Below, piece after piece: positions 47,516 to 60,957 of a stretch of 64,000 nucleotides of DNA (within the stretch, counting starts at the first letter, position 1; the number at the start of each line of letters is the position of its first letter). The notes beneath the pieces were generated by a model. That model made no database searches and had not been told where the DNA came from. It saw only the letters and a list, made by a program, of their open reading frames with translations. Origin of the DNA: Buxus sempervirens (Eukaryota > Streptophyta > Magnoliopsida > Buxales > Buxaceae); assembly GCA_947561395.2 (NCBI GenBank), contig OX387184.1:13496205-13560204 (forward strand). Reading direction: 5' to 3'. A program made the position numbers and the translations under genes.

Positions 47516-47984
47516 AGACTGTAAAATATAACTTTTGAAAGTTTTTTTTTTTTTCAAATTAGAAAAGTTAGAAAATTCTAAAAAGTTAGTTGGGGTAACC
47601 TCATTTAAAAAAGTACATTTCAAAAGTTGAAATGTCATTTTTCAAAACATTTTAGAAGAAAAAAAATAACTTTCAAAAGTTGAAAAGCAACTTATAGTTT
47701 TTATTTTCTCTCTCCACCACCACCACTATCATGGCACCTCCTCCATCACCACCACCACCACCTCCTCCTTCACCACCACCACCACCTCCTCATCTACTAC
47801 TAACATCATCATCATGCCTATCATTAATATCAACTTTTTAACTTATAGATAGATTTTGACTTCTTGTTATCAGATAATTTTTCCTACTTACAAAAGTAGA
47901 AAATTTATTTTCAAAAGTAACTTCTTAAAACTTTCTTTTCAACTTATGAAAAGTTGCTTTTGAAAAATTATACCAAACAGCATC
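47516..47984. mobile_element. hAT-like MITE with CCA tract, copy 2
   Basis: Counterpart of 12807-13317. The inverted ends gactgtaaaatataactttt and ttataccaaacagc remain. The CCA/CCT tract at 47714-47795 is shorter than in copy 1. Confidence 0.5.
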
Positions 47985-50026
47985 TTAATATAATGCATTT
48001 TCAAGTTTCAGTTCGGTTTGGTTTGATTTTTAATCAATTGTTCTCCATTTACAATTTTCCTCAATCGGGGAAAGGTAGGAAAAAAAAGAAGGTCCGAAAA
48101 AGAGTGTATTAACAATAAAAATATATTCTCTTTAGTACTTGATTTGATTTCTCATAATTGATTCTGCTTGCCATCGAATAATTGTGCAAGAGTCTAAAGA
48201 TCGCGTCCGTCGTAGGGGAAGATTTATGTTGTCGAAAGCAAAGAGAATCCTGATTATCAGGTTTTTTAGAGAGGTGGGTGTAATCAGGTTTGGATAGTTA
48301 ACAGGTATGTACCCAAAACCCTACAATTATACTTTGATCTTTTAGCATCCACCAACAACTCAATGTTAATGCTATTACATCTTCAAAAGAAATAGAAGAA
48401 AACATGTTGATAAACAAGTTCGACCCATTTTACATCTATTTAAAACATGTTAAGTATTATATAAAATTTAACTCAGTACATATTGACAATAATCATGCAA
48501 AAAGAGTGAAATTGGTTATATTGTTGTGGGTGTCATGAAAATTTGTTCAAATCAGAGTGATATGACCTTAACAATAGTTTCACAATTTTATGATCCAAAG
48601 TATAAAGCAAAATTTCAATACATGTAGAGTTACAAGTTCTCCTTCATATATGAATATTTCTATCTTCATCCAAGTTTTGAAGTTAATTTCAAAATTTATT
48701 TTACCCATTATGCAAACAGCGTAAGGGCTAAAATAGATTTTGAAATTAACATTAGAGAGCTTTTTAAATGAAAACCATATCCATTAAAGTAAATGATATA
48801 AACTAGTCAACCATACAAGTAAATGAAATAATCCATATCCATAATCATGCCTTAAAGATTATCTGTTCTTCCATTGTTTTCTTGTTGAAACATTAGCTTG
48901 TCATTGAGGAGTTGATTTTTTGTGTTTTATTTTAAAATTTACCTATATTTAATTAAAATGTATAAAATAACAACTATACAAAGGGAACAATGTTCAAAAA
49001 GTTTACAATTAGCTTGGTAGGCTATCAGTAATTTTAAAATTTTATATATATGCACCAAAAAAATTATATATATTTATATATTACAAAAATTTAAAGGGAG
49101 ATTAAGATATAGCCATACTAATTAGTATGGATTTTATAAAGACATAGATAAAGGAAGGAAATAATTTTTTTTCAACCAATAAATCATTCAGTCCAACGGT
49201 TACTTTAAAAACTTTGGAAGTCATAAATCATTGATGATCTTCCTTTGATCGTCATCCCTTGTTTGAGTTGTTTCATAAAAATACTAAGACGGTTTTCATT
49301 GGTCTATTCAAATTAAAAAATCAAAACAACTTTATACACTGATTTGATTTCTCATAATTGATTTCACTTGCCATGGCATACCTGCCAACCCCTTGATTCC
49401 CTTCTCCCACCTGCAATGCATTTCCTTGTATGATGATGTTTTAGATTCCTAAATTACATGCTATTTCCAAACTTTCAAATAAAGTCATAACTTGTTTCTC
49501 TCCTCTGCCACTCTTTTTGCTACTTGCATATAAAACATTACTAAATTTTTAGTTGCCAATTCTACAAGGTTTCTTGGGTACACTTTTTTATTTTCAAACC
49601 ACATTTTGTTTCAAGCTATTCATATTACCCCACATATGTACAGAAACTTTTCAAGAATATAAAAACTTTTTTTTGCAGCTTCCTTAATCAATGCTTGAAT
49701 GTCCTTATTTTCTTGTTTAATTATATAAGAGAATTTCATTACATAATAACCAAACATGTTTCGAAAATATGCATTGCCTAAATAAATTTTCATACTTTCT
49801 TCATTTTCATTACAAAAAGTACATTTATAATCCGCTTTTATATTCCTATTTGCTAGTAATTATCCCGTTGGTTAAACTTTTTATAGAAACATACAAGAGT
49901 AACATTTTTAATTTTGGAAAGCATTTCCCCCTGTTTATCTAACCATTCCCCCTCTTTATCTGCCACTGTAAACATAAATCTTGTGGTGGTAGAAATGAAA
50001 TACGCTATAGTAGTAAATGGATTCTC
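47985..50026. other. AT-rich tail of segmental copy 2
   Basis: No gene. From 48835 onward it is almost identical to copy 1, then joins the PPR block at 50022-50027. Confidence 0.65.
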
Positions 50027-51780
50027 AATCTGCTCCTCACTTGAACATGCTGAGAGGAGGACTTTGGCTGTTCCTCCATCTGGGTAACAACCAACATCGA
50101 TCATTTCTTCAAAGATTTCTAGGCTCCAAGCTTAGAAGTCCATGTGATCACATCGGGTTCTAAATTTCTGGAGGGGAGTGAGTTGAAGAGCTCTTCCATT
50201 CTGTCACAAAATCCTGCCCTGCCGTAGATATTGATCAAGATATTATACGTGCTTATATCTGCCGCATATGGGCCATTTTCCATTGCACTTAAAACTTCTT
50301 CCATTTTTTCAAAGTAACCAAATCGACCATACATATTGAGCATACTGTTCAGGACAAAGGTGTCTGGTTTGAGCCCAGATTTGTGCATTTGATTCACAAT
50401 TTCCTCGCATTTCGAATTGTTCCCATTTTTTGAGTAGGCAGATAAAAGTAACATGTGGTTTTCATTGTTGGAGTCATCCCCTGTCGTTTTAGCTCTTCAA
50501 AAACTTCTTGTGCATCTAAACAAAGGATCCAACAAGATAAAAGAAAATGTGAGCTAATGAAGATGAAGAATATATTTGAAATTGCTTTTATTGTCAATGT
50601 ACCAGACATTTACAATGAGCAAGCTCATAAGGGGATGAGCAAACTTGGTTATTCAACAGTAACTTTCATAAACCAGTTCAATTGCAGGGCTGTAAACCAC
50701 TTGAGCCTCTTAAACATTCCTGTTCATTATAAGAATACTACAAAATTATTTTTATTTAACAAAAATAAAACCTTCCATCTCAACTGGTCAGTGATAATTG
50801 ATTCAGTGCTTGTGTTCTTCTCAAACAGATTAATCCACTGGATAGGTGCACTCTGGTGTGATTATACATGCTTTTGCACTTATTATTCAATAGCGCTTGC
50901 AGCTTTAGAATAAAATAATTTGGCTACATGATTTGCTAATGAAAATTTCCACAACAATCAAAAGGAACATACTATAAAAACTTTACCAATTTTTTCCTTC
51001 TATTCCCTCTAGAAATAGAAGGAATAAATGGTTACACAAACAGTTTTGCATTCAGAATTGTAATGACATTCGAAGGATACACAGTAAAGAACTAAAGATT
51101 TGGCTACAAATATAGAACCTTACCCTCGTGAAGACCAGCTCTCCCATATGCATCTACCATAATCTTATATGAAGCTCTATCTGGTTCACAGCCCATGTGT
51201 TGCATGAGACAGAAAATTTCTGCAGCACCGTAGGGAAAACCTGCACGACTTTTGGATGAAAAAAATTTTCGAGCACTTTTAGCCAAAGTATCCAGATTGA
51301 TTATTAATAATATGTAGCATGACAAGACGAACCGCATTAGATATTTACCTGCAAGTTTCCATGAGGGCATTATCGGCATACACATCAGGCTCATACCCGG
51401 CCTCTTGCAACTCCTCAAATATTTCTTCTGCTTTCTCGCAAAGTCCTTCCCTTGCAAATGCATTGACCATAGCAGTGTATGTGCAGATATTAGGTTTACA
51501 TTTTTGACTTCTCATTTCATGAAACAATTTCAAGGCCATATAAGACTTATTTGCCTGCAATTATAGATATTTCACACAAAGACATTAGGCTTCAAATATG
51601 GAGGAAACAAGAATTCTGATAGAAAATAGTTTACCTTTCCACATAAGTTGATCAACATAGTGTAAGTGTCAGTAGATGGCTGGCACCCATCTCTCTTCAT
51701 CCTCTGAAAGATCTCCAGTGCCTTTTGCGTGTTTCTTCCCTTCATTAACCCATCAATGTAAGCATTGTATACAACCTCAC
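50027..51780 (-). pseudogene. PPR gene duplicate, truncated
   Basis: Exons match 34530-36369: last exon 50027-50515, then 51124-51248, 51349-51554 and 51635-51780. The last exon has lost its end beyond SSEEQIE at the duplication junction, has a 31-bp deletion near 50120 and a 1-bp deletion near 50460. The first PPR exon (36723-36972 in the source copy) is removed by a ~0.79-kb deletion at about 51810. The other exons are nearly identical to the source, so the event is recent. Confidence 0.9.
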
Positions 51781-52312
51781 CTGAGAAAGATTGAGGCTCC
51801 TTCAACATAAATTGATGGTAAGGTAGAAAGGAGCAGATAATACCAGATCTTTTAGCTTCACTTCAAGCAAAATTTTCCTGGATGGTGCCATTTGGTTACG
51901 TATGACCAGGAAAAAATCTGTGTTACTTATCAGATAAGCAGCATTTACAGTCCCCCAGTGGCATAGTCTTCCAAATTTACACATTCGTAAAGACCAGTCC
52001 CAAATTGCTGTTAGGGGATTCAATAAGCTGGAAACTGGCATCCTTTCTTTTTGATGATTCTAGCAATTTATTTTGTTTAAATGATTCGTGACACACCTCT
52101 GGGCTGTGTAAAGAATGAGATGGAAGAGCTTAAAAATATAGCTTGGTTATAGTTTATCCACTTAAACCTCCTGCAGATGGATCGTCAAATGGCAAGTCCA
52201 TCTCCCTCCCATTGGAAACATGTCTATGGCACCCTTTTGGCAAGTTATCACTGATTATGACCTCACACTTTGCTTCAACATTCAAGATAGCAATCAATGA
52301 AGTACTCATCTC
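50027..52312. repeat. PPR block, second copy
   Basis: Duplicate of 34588-37692 lacking 36401-37190. It precedes segmental copy 3 as the source precedes copy 2. Confidence 0.9.
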
Positions 52313-53259
52313 AATTAGAAAAATAATATGAGGTGCACCCCCGATTTAATAGGTCCAAGCTTTTACAGCTCAAACACACAACCCCAACCCCAGCATGCTA
52401 TCCGACAAGTCATCAAAAAGAACTGCTTGCATTATTTGCTCCAATTTCAGAAAAAGCATCAACAAGACGGAGCGGCACTTGATATATAAAATATATCAGC
52501 ACTTATTATACCATAGATGTTGGTTAAAGCCATCTTTTTCTATAAAATATTACATATATCCGCGAATCAATATTATATATATCAAGTGCTTTTATTATTC
52601 GCGGTTGTATACTTATTATATACTTATTTCTATAATAAGTGCTGATATTATACCACAACATCATTTCGTGCATCTTTTTCTATAAGTGCTTAATATAAGT
52701 GCTTTTATTATTCGCGGTTGTAATCTTTTAATCAAAAGATGTTGCTTATACCATAATAAGCCATCTTATAATTATATTTTATTATATATTGATATTATTT
52801 GTTATTCGACCAAAAGATGTTGGTCGGTGTGCATCTTTTCCGACTTCAAATTCCGCTGTTGTCCTCTCCGAATCACTACTTTTAGTTATTTTTTGCTATT
52901 TCTGGTAATATTTCGTTTGTCAATTGGGCCACATTTATCGCAAGTTGCTTATTTTATTCTGTATTTCATTTAGGCATGATTTAGGGGATTTTGCCATTTT
53001 TAGTAACTTTCCAATACAGACGGTTTTTTGGCTATAAAGTCCGGCTTGTGGACTGATTTTAGGGATTACTTGATTAATAATATTCAGTTGAACCTCAGAT
53101 ACGTATTCTCTGTGTTTTTGGGCAACTTTCTTATGTTCTTCCCTATGAATCATCTGCTAGAACTAGCCTGCAGAATAATCGCTATTCTGTCCGGCTTCAG
53201 GTTCACATCTACCTTAACGGCATTTTTGGTACTCATGGTTAAATAATGCTTTTCTACTT

Positions 53260-54440
53260 TTAAATATCAATAATGAGGGGCCAAATATGTCAATTAACAT
53301 TTTCTTAATTATGATTTTAAGGGTCAAAACTCTCAAAGAGGGAAATTGTTACCCATTAAATACTTAATTTTTGTTACAAAAAATAATTATGTACAATTAG
53401 CCCATAGCAGGCCTATCAGTTTCAAGAATTGATCCTATTTTCAGCATCTTTATTTGAAATTTTGCCTAATTTTATAATTAAGTATTAAATAGATTAGCCC
53501 TTTTCCCCTACCTTTTTTTTAAATCGATGAATAACAGAGACTCATTCAGATTAGAAGAAAAACTGTACAGGGTTTAACTTGTATAAGGATTAAACTTCAC
53601 TCAGCGAGCTATTAGTAGCATCATTTATGAAACAAAGACCATGTTAATACAGCTAGTAGCACCAATCATTTGAACCCTGACATCAGTTTTAACATTACTC
53701 ATTTTATGCTTAAGCTTCAAAAACTGTTTTGCAGGTAAGAGAAGCTGCCTAATAAGAAGAGTCAAGATTGATTGCAGTACTAACTCCTTTATATTTGTTT
53801 CTTTGTTGCTTGGATCATTCAAATTCAATAAAGCCCAATGTTTTCTGAACCAAGAAAACCTAATCAATCTCTTTCCAAGCTACTATCAAAGATTACACCT
53901 TTATGTACCCTGTCATAAAAACTTATATATAAATCTGCTTACTGAAAATTAGGAAGTAATAGACAAAATGCTGCACTAGTTTCTAACAACATGGGGACCA
54001 TGCATAATTCAAGTTTTCACATCTAAAGAGATTGCAACCGAAACTATAAGTTTTTTAATATTAATGAGTGTATCAATTCATATGCAACAAGCTAGAAACA
54101 GAGAGGTGCTCCTCACTGTACATAGAAGCCAATAGAAAACAAAGATGAGAATACACACGTAGGGGAAAAAATTCAGAGAGTAAGATTCAAAAATAATATG
54201 ACATAAATGTTCCCACTGAAGAAATTAATCTTGTTAAAAGCCATGAAATTTATAAAAGAAAAAAAATATATATCAGAATATTTACCTACACTAATATGAA
54301 GCTTAATCGTTGTCCTTTTTCTATTAACTACGCGATTCAATCCAAATTTCAATTAAAAAATAATCTCTCTTGGCAAGCAAACCATAATGCATAACCATAG
54401 ACATATTACAGTTCCTAGAAAAGAATCTACACTTAGAGCC
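53260..54440. other. Duplicated intergenic DNA, copy 3
   Basis: Counterpart of 951-2160. No gene recognised. Confidence 0.6.
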
Positions 54441-54449
54441 CCAGATATA

Positions 54450-54587
54450 ATGGATCTTCCCACTTTCTCCTAATTTTGCTGCCGTCGACACAGAAAGTGA
54501 TGTAGGACCAAGAAATAGAGCCTCATCTCCTATATCTTCTTTAAAGATCCAAGCCATTTGCGAGCGATCAAGTTTTAAAGAACACAT
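54450..54587 (-). pseudogene. Possible F-box/DUF295-like fragment
   Basis: The frame reads SLKLDRSQMAWIFKEDIGDE then ALFLGPTSLSVS, which recalls the LDxxxMxWxxVxxxGDxALFLG block of plant F-box DUF295 (KIB-type) proteins. No F-box or rest of the domain is visible. It lies only in copy 3, next to the LINE fragment, so it may be transposed debris. Confidence 0.4.
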
Positions 54588-54866
54588 GGCTTATCCTTCA
54601 AACTCTTAAGCTTTCACTAACATATATGCATTACCACAATCCTCGCCAACCCACCGCAACACAACCCAAGCCCTGAACTGGACAATACAAAAGGGAACAA
54701 AGAAAATCCTGTTCTATGATTAGATTTGATGGTACTAGCCTGTAAATATTTTGGAAACTTTGAAGAATGGGAATAAAGATTTGACGACCATATCCTTTTT
54801 CCAATCTGATTCTTCTAAATTTTCTAAATGTTCCGAGAAGGTAAAAGTTCTGTATATACCAATCTT

Positions 54867-55560
54867 TTTTCTTTTTTTTTGGTAGAAAATTCTAAAGTAT
54901 TCATTAAAATTAAGATAAAGTTACATAACGAGTTTCAGCATATCCTATAAATTCCTCTCCTAAAACATCTGAAATGTAAGAAGGAAAAAGATAACAAGAT
55001 TACTTATCCAAGGCAAGGTTTGCTAATGTGTCTGCGGTTCTGTTTTCAAACCCTCAAGAATTGTTGTTGCTTCTGATACAATGGAAGTAGTAAATCATAT
55101 ATAACTTGCTATTGCACCCAATATTCTGCCCCCTTCATTTCTGCATATGACCCCCATAGCTGTCTTTCCTAGATTACCTCTAGCTGCTCCATCTACATTG
55201 ATCTTAACCCTTGGTTCATAGGGACTAATCCACTGCACATGCACAGTTTCTTTGATTCTTTGTCCATTCCTCCGTCTCCATTGCCTTATGTTTTTGGAAT
55301 CCTCCTGCATTGAAAAGAATTTTGCCAGCATTAGTTCTAATGATGGTACTTTCCCCTCAAATATTACCTGGTTTCTCATTGTCCAAATAGCCCATATCAT
55401 ATCAATCCAGCTTGTAGTAATCTCTTGGTTAGCTCCATGCTTGCTGTCCTGTTTCATGAGATTACAAAACAGCCACTCCCACCTGTTCATTTCTTGCTCA
55501 AAATGATCAATCCTACTTCCTGTTCCAGCAAACCATAAAGCACGAAATAAAAAGGAACAT
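54867..55560 (-). mobile_element. LINE (L1-type) 3' fragment with RNase H
   Basis: On the minus strand the frame 55095-55490 reads WAIWTMRNQVIFEG, then RVKINVDGAARGNLGKTAMG and RNEGGRILGA. This is the linker and RNase H start found at the end of plant LINE polyproteins. RTADTLANLALD follows near 55020 in another frame, and a poly-A tail lies at 54878-54867 (poly-T on plus). The reverse transcriptase is absent, so the copy is 5'-truncated. It is present only in copy 3, so it is either younger than the triplication or was lost in the other copies. Confidence 0.75.
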
Positions 55561-57483
55561 TATGAACAACTTAAATACAGTCCCCATCATCATGAACAAA
55601 ACTAGAAAAAGGAACATTATGGTATAAACCAACATGACCTAAATAATGCACTTCTACTCCTACACTTTCTCCATCTCCATGAAATAATGGTGTCGTACAT
55701 ATTAATTTTTGAACCCATAATATATTGAACTTCTCCAACAAGACTAAGACGTCACTCTGCAGTGGATGAAAGGCTTTTCAACTGATTCACACGGCTCCTT
55801 GAACATAACACTCAAATGGTCAGGTGGGATAGCTTTGTCTAAGATTGCCATCCACAAGAAACTCCACTTTCAATCGAATAGAACTTTTTTTTCCAACCAG
55901 TTTTGCAGGCCCAGAACCGACTCACTGAAAAAATAGATGAGAAGAATAATTAAACGGAATGAAAACTGTCCACTCACCTCCCAAATTCAACTTTCAACTT
56001 CTAGAACCCAGATGCACTCCCATCCTCACAACCTCAAGTGTAGATATCAAGGCCACCATGTACTCACACTCTTGATTGATTCTGTAGTTGAATGGCAATG
56101 AGGTATATATTTCACTATTTTTTTTCTTTATTGATGATTGAAACCTTCATTCAGGAATTCTTGTTATGGGTTGCCCCGTATCAGGGCCATCGTGCAACAA
56201 ACAACAATCCTTGCATCAAAAAAATCCTCTCAAAAACTCATTCTCGACCTATCTCCGACTGGGAACCAGAATCCCACATGAAACAAATCTGCCACAACCA
56301 TGATAGTCTTCCGAAAACGTAAATCATAGGAAAACTCTGCTCTCCTGATTCCAATGTCCCAAAGTGCCTCCACATTTTAATGACATAACTCTTTGCTACA
56401 GTTGAATTTTTTTCCTCCCTTAATCTCCATAACCATTTGACTGCCCTGCTCCTCGGGTGAACAAATCAATCCAATTCACCAGATTATGCTTGCTTTCTCC
56501 TTCAGTTACACAATAAATTAAAAACTTCTTCATGATTGCTCCAATCTATTAGCAACTGGAACTGGAACTTACATAATTAGTAAGTTATCCTTCCACACAT
56601 ATAGAATTTTCTCTTTAATCTCTCTCTTTATCCGCATGTATGGTAGAGTGATTTTGTCCCCATGTTGTTCCATGCATATGGCAATACGTGAATGTGAATT
56701 AATAATGTTTGATTTGCCATTTCTTCTGTGTTATTATCCTTGATGTCTTACCTAGTAGACTGTCTTCTGATTACAATCGCTCATCTACATGATAATTTCA
56801 ATCTCTCACCGTTTCTTTTCAAGCTGGTAGATACTTTGCTCCTGGACTCTTAAGTGGCTAACTAGGTTTTGTTGTGGCTAACTAGGTTTTGTTAGGGCTA
56901 AGTCCATGCAAGAAACAGAATGAAGAAGCTTACATGAAAGTTGCAGCTTGAACAAGCTTGCTCTGTATCTGCAGTATAATTTTGAGCTATTGAGATATTA
57001 ATTCCTAGCTGCTAACATGTACAAAAATGCTGCTCCATGTCTAGAGTATAACTTCAAGAATGCTATTTGAGATGAATTTCTAGTCAATAATATGGACAAA
57101 GAGTAGCAAAATGATGCCTATCTTCAGCTTAAGAGCTGATGTTCACCAATAATATTTTGCCAGATCAATTAGCCAGTGATCTGCAACTAGTCTGTCTGAT
57201 TGAGTCAACATTATTTCAAGCTGCCTTTCTAATTCTTAGGATAATCTCTCTTGATGCTGGGTTTCATTTTAGTGGTAAATCTTTTGGAAAACTGTATTGG
57301 TTAACAATTAGAAGTTTTCATTCCTTTGCTCTTGTTTTCCTTCATAAAAACAAAAAATAAAGGAAATATAAATTACTATGCACAAAGTTACACCATATTT
57401 GCATAATAGGTTGGCTAATTCAACTGATGTCAAGTATTGTGTTGATATAAAGAGAAGTACATAACCATGCCCCTTGTAGAATC
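55561..57483. other. Duplicated intergenic DNA, copy 3
   Basis: Counterpart of 2225-4570, lacking 2893-3155. A 20-bp tandem duplication (gtggctaactaggttttgtt) lies at 56854-56893 and is single in the other copies. No gene recognised. Confidence 0.6.
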
Positions 57484-57950
57484 CAAAAAAGCATCCTTTG
57501 TGTTGTTCTCTCATATCTAATAAATTTTCTTCCTATATCATGCCAAAGCTCCAAACCAGTTCTTGATTGCAAAATTGAACAAAGAGATGAGTGTCTTTAA
57601 CAATAAAGTTTGATCTTTTTTCATGGACTTATACATGCTCCCATAATTATTCAAATATGTGGATGGACCCCCCGAATTTTGAACCAAGAGCGGGTAAGTG
57701 GTGGAACGAGGCTGAGGTTTTATACGTCAATTTTTAATAGTAGCACGTCTCATTAAGTTCTCCAGCTTTTTGTTCAATGCCTGCAAATCAAGATTAACAT
57801 CAACAACAATGCGTCATTGCAACTAAATATCTTATATTCTCCCTCTCAAAAGCCATAGCTTCTCTGTTTTCAAATAGTCTTTGACCTACTCCCTCCCCTT
57901 TCTGGATTGATACAAAAGATAAGAAACAAAACAGACAAAATCCTACTTAC

Positions 57951-58360
57951 ATGACCGCACGTGTTGCTGGAGGACGATGTCGTGGTGGTGGTGGTGCTGC
58001 TGCTGATACAAATTGATGCACGAGAGCAAGTGGTGGTCGAAGAAGTTTTCCAACCCATCTCCTCCAACAATCAATCCTCTTCCTGTCAATCACATGTTCA
58101 AGAGTTTGCCAAGCTAGCATCGCTGATTCCGCATTGCGAAACGTAATCTATACAACCAGAGCCATAATCTCCTGGAACTTGAAACAAGAAAAGGTGACTG
58201 AGAAAGAAAAGGAAAGACTTACAAATCCGAATCTCCTCGAACTTCCAGTAAACCTATCGGTAACAACTACAGCTTTTATAATGTCGTCTAACCGCGGGAA
58301 GTATCTACGGTCCTCCAATGTAGGCCTCGAACAAACAATTTGGTTTCGTCGCCATCACGT
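57951..58360 (-). pseudogene. RRM RNA-binding protein (RBM24/38-like), broken
   Basis: Exon 1 (58223-~58358) starts with the RNP2 strand ETKLFVRGLHWRTVDT in one frame and continues YFPRLDDIIKAVVVTDRFTG in another, so an indel lies between. It ends RRFGF at a GTAAGT donor. Exon 2 (57951-58147) reads ITFRNAESAMLAWQTLEHVI, DRKRIDC, then a Pro/Ala/Arg-rich tail. The order matches plant single-RRM proteins of the RBM24/38 (ARP1-like) type, whose RNP1 is RGFGFVTF; here the first G is R. No start codon is found upstream. The plus-strand frames here are shadows. Confidence 0.75.
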
Positions 58361-58399
58361 ACGACAAAGAAATAGAGAAACATTACTCTTGGTGCAGTA

Positions 58400-60525
58400 A
58401 AGGTAATCCATTTTAAATATAGCCTACGAATTAATCCATTCCCAATAACACAGAAATCAGAATTTTTTTTTTTTTTATTAGGTCTCAGAAATCAGAATGT
58501 AACTGAAAATTTTTGTTACATCACCTTGATTTCATGGTTATTTATGAAAGTCCTCACAGACTCAGAATTTTTAAGATGATCATTCTAGACGGTACTTAGA
58601 TTTCATTTATACCAGGGGAAATGCATGTTCTATGCCGTAGCAAAAGAATTAAATAAGTGATTGAAATTAATTGGGAGATAGAAGAAAAAATAAATTGAAG
58701 GAAATATGTGTATTTATATGTGTAAGGATATAGAAGTAAATATAATTAAATATAAAGGGCATTTTGAATAATATTAGGTAATTATATTAGTGTAAGTTAG
58801 TTGCGTGAATCTAATAAAATTCTACTAAATTAGAAAAACTGCGGTTATATAAATATCTAGGATTAAATATTAATTAATAAAACCCTACTAAATTAGATAA
58901 ACCTTGATTATACTTATCTAAAAGAGTTTAATTAAATAATAAAACCTAAATTATTAGTAACAATGATTTAGTAAATTTATCCATTATTCTAGAATATTTA
59001 ATTCAAAAACTACTTGTACTTTATCTTAAAAAATTTAATTAGAACATTTAATTTCAAAATTAAATGTTTTTGTTATTTAAGTGAGTCTAATAAAATCCTA
59101 CTAATTAGATAAACCTTAATTATATTTATCTAAAAGATATATAATTAAATAATATAAACCTAAATTATTGATAATAATAATTTTATATATTTACACCTTA
59201 TTCTAGAAAATTTAATTCAAAAGTACTTATAATTGTCTAAAAGAATTCTAATTGAATAAAATAAAAATATTCTAACAAAATTATTCAATTAAAATAATTT
59301 TAACGTGAAACAAATGAATTAATAAATTAATATATGCATATATGTGTTCATGCCTTCATGTGTGTGCATTCCAATAGAATTAAATGTCAATTCAATTCCT
59401 AATATTTAAATATTATTAATAGCCATTTATTTCAATTACTGTAATACTTCAACTTGAGAGCAATTTATTATTAAATTTATTATCAATTTACATAAGAAAC
59501 GTAAAAGACAAATATAATATTGTCATTTTATTTTTAAACAACTACTATGTGCAAAGTATGTGCATATTGAATAAATGTGTATGGTACATTCAATGGGTAC
59601 ATAGGTTATAATTAGGGTCACTTTGAATAAGTTAATTCAAGGTTAGCTATATATTTTGGGTCATGTCATATTGGATCATTTCTACTAAATTGGAAAATAT
59701 TGAATTAGATTATCCCGTGCTTGTTTATTCATTTAAGATAATTAAGAAATAATTGGAATCCAATCAAATATACATTAAATATAAATAATTTCATCTTATA
59801 AAAAATTCTAAAATAAAATTGATTTCACTAGAATATATTAAATATAATAATCATTTTAAATTATTATAAATATCAAAGCTCTGTTTTTCGTGCATTTTAT
59901 TGTATGGTCTTAAGTCTCATGTTAAATATATTGATTATTTTAATCATTAATATATTAAATTATAAATATATGATATTAAATCATTATAATACTGTATCAT
60001 CATAATTACGTTTATTATTCTTTCAATTATAATAATATATATTATTAAAAATATTTATTAATTGCTTCGATAATTAATAGCAAAATATTTAATCTATTAA
60101 TTATATTAATATGAAACTTTTATAAATATTAATTTATCTCAATAACTAATACACTTAATTAATTAAAATAAGTATATTGATAATTATTAATATAGATTAA
60201 TAGTTGGATTATATTCTATTTGATTAATTTTACTATTATTTCAAGATCTCTGGTACTTTTGAAATCAAATATTCTAGAAAATGATATTTTGGTATATAAA
60301 AATAAAGCACACTTTAGATAGTTAATAGTAGTATAGATTTAAATTCTATAAGATACAAAACTCTTTTGATATTTAAAAAAATAATTGAATATAATAATTT
60401 TAATTTACTAATTAAAAATTAAAATAAAAAGTATAAATCCAATGAAATTCAAGAAAAATGAAATATCATTTGGGAATAACTATAATAATTAGTAAAAAAA
60501 AATTAGCATTTTCATTTAATAACCC
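58400..60525. other. Very AT-rich gene-free block, copy 3 only
   Basis: About 2.1 kb of low-GC sequence without open frames of note. A unit of about 210 bp (ctactaaattagataaacct..cattattctagaa..atttaattcaaaa) recurs at about 58877 and 59092, with a partial earlier start at 58804. The block is absent from copies 1 and 2 at the aligned site (4572). Origin unknown. Confidence 0.65.
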
Positions 60526-60957
60526 GAGTCTGTTACTCAAAAATAAAAAACAATTAAGTCAATCTTAGCGTGAAACGCACATTCACAATTGCTAATAGAT
60601 TTAAATATTAGTACCATAATTCCATGTTTATAAGCAAACCAGCCAATCTACATTCTGAATGTAATCAATTACATAATCAAAAATTAGAGAAAGACGCTTC
60701 AAAGCTCCAGCAATGCAATTCTCTTGGCATTGAAGTCGATCTCTCTTGTCCTTGGCGGCCAAAACTGCATGCGACCAGCCCTTCATTGCACCATCCCTAC
60801 TGCCCATGATTATCGATATTTCCGAAACGTTTCAATTGAGAAGAGATTCAATTGGGCATTCAGGGTTCAGACACCCCAGGATTGTTCGTTTATTTTTCCC
60901 TTCTCATTTTTCTATTACTCGATCTATACTAAATTAAGCGTGCAAGGGACCCAACAT

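Larger units (their letters stand above)
37693..50026. repeat. Segmental duplication, copy 2
   Basis: Aligns with copy 1 in three blocks: 37693-40085 with 1-2400, 40107-41307 with 3016-4245, and 41308-50026 with 6227-15392. The missing parts remove the tRNA and the fourth DnaJ exon. The first 1.2 kb is closer to copy 3 than to copy 1, and the last 1.2 kb is almost identical to copy 1. Confidence 0.93.

Noticed and set aside
57870-58146. Frames with Ser/Thr or Val runs at the RRM locus
   Set aside because: Low-complexity shadows in other frames of the Pro/Arg-rich tail of the RRM pseudogene.
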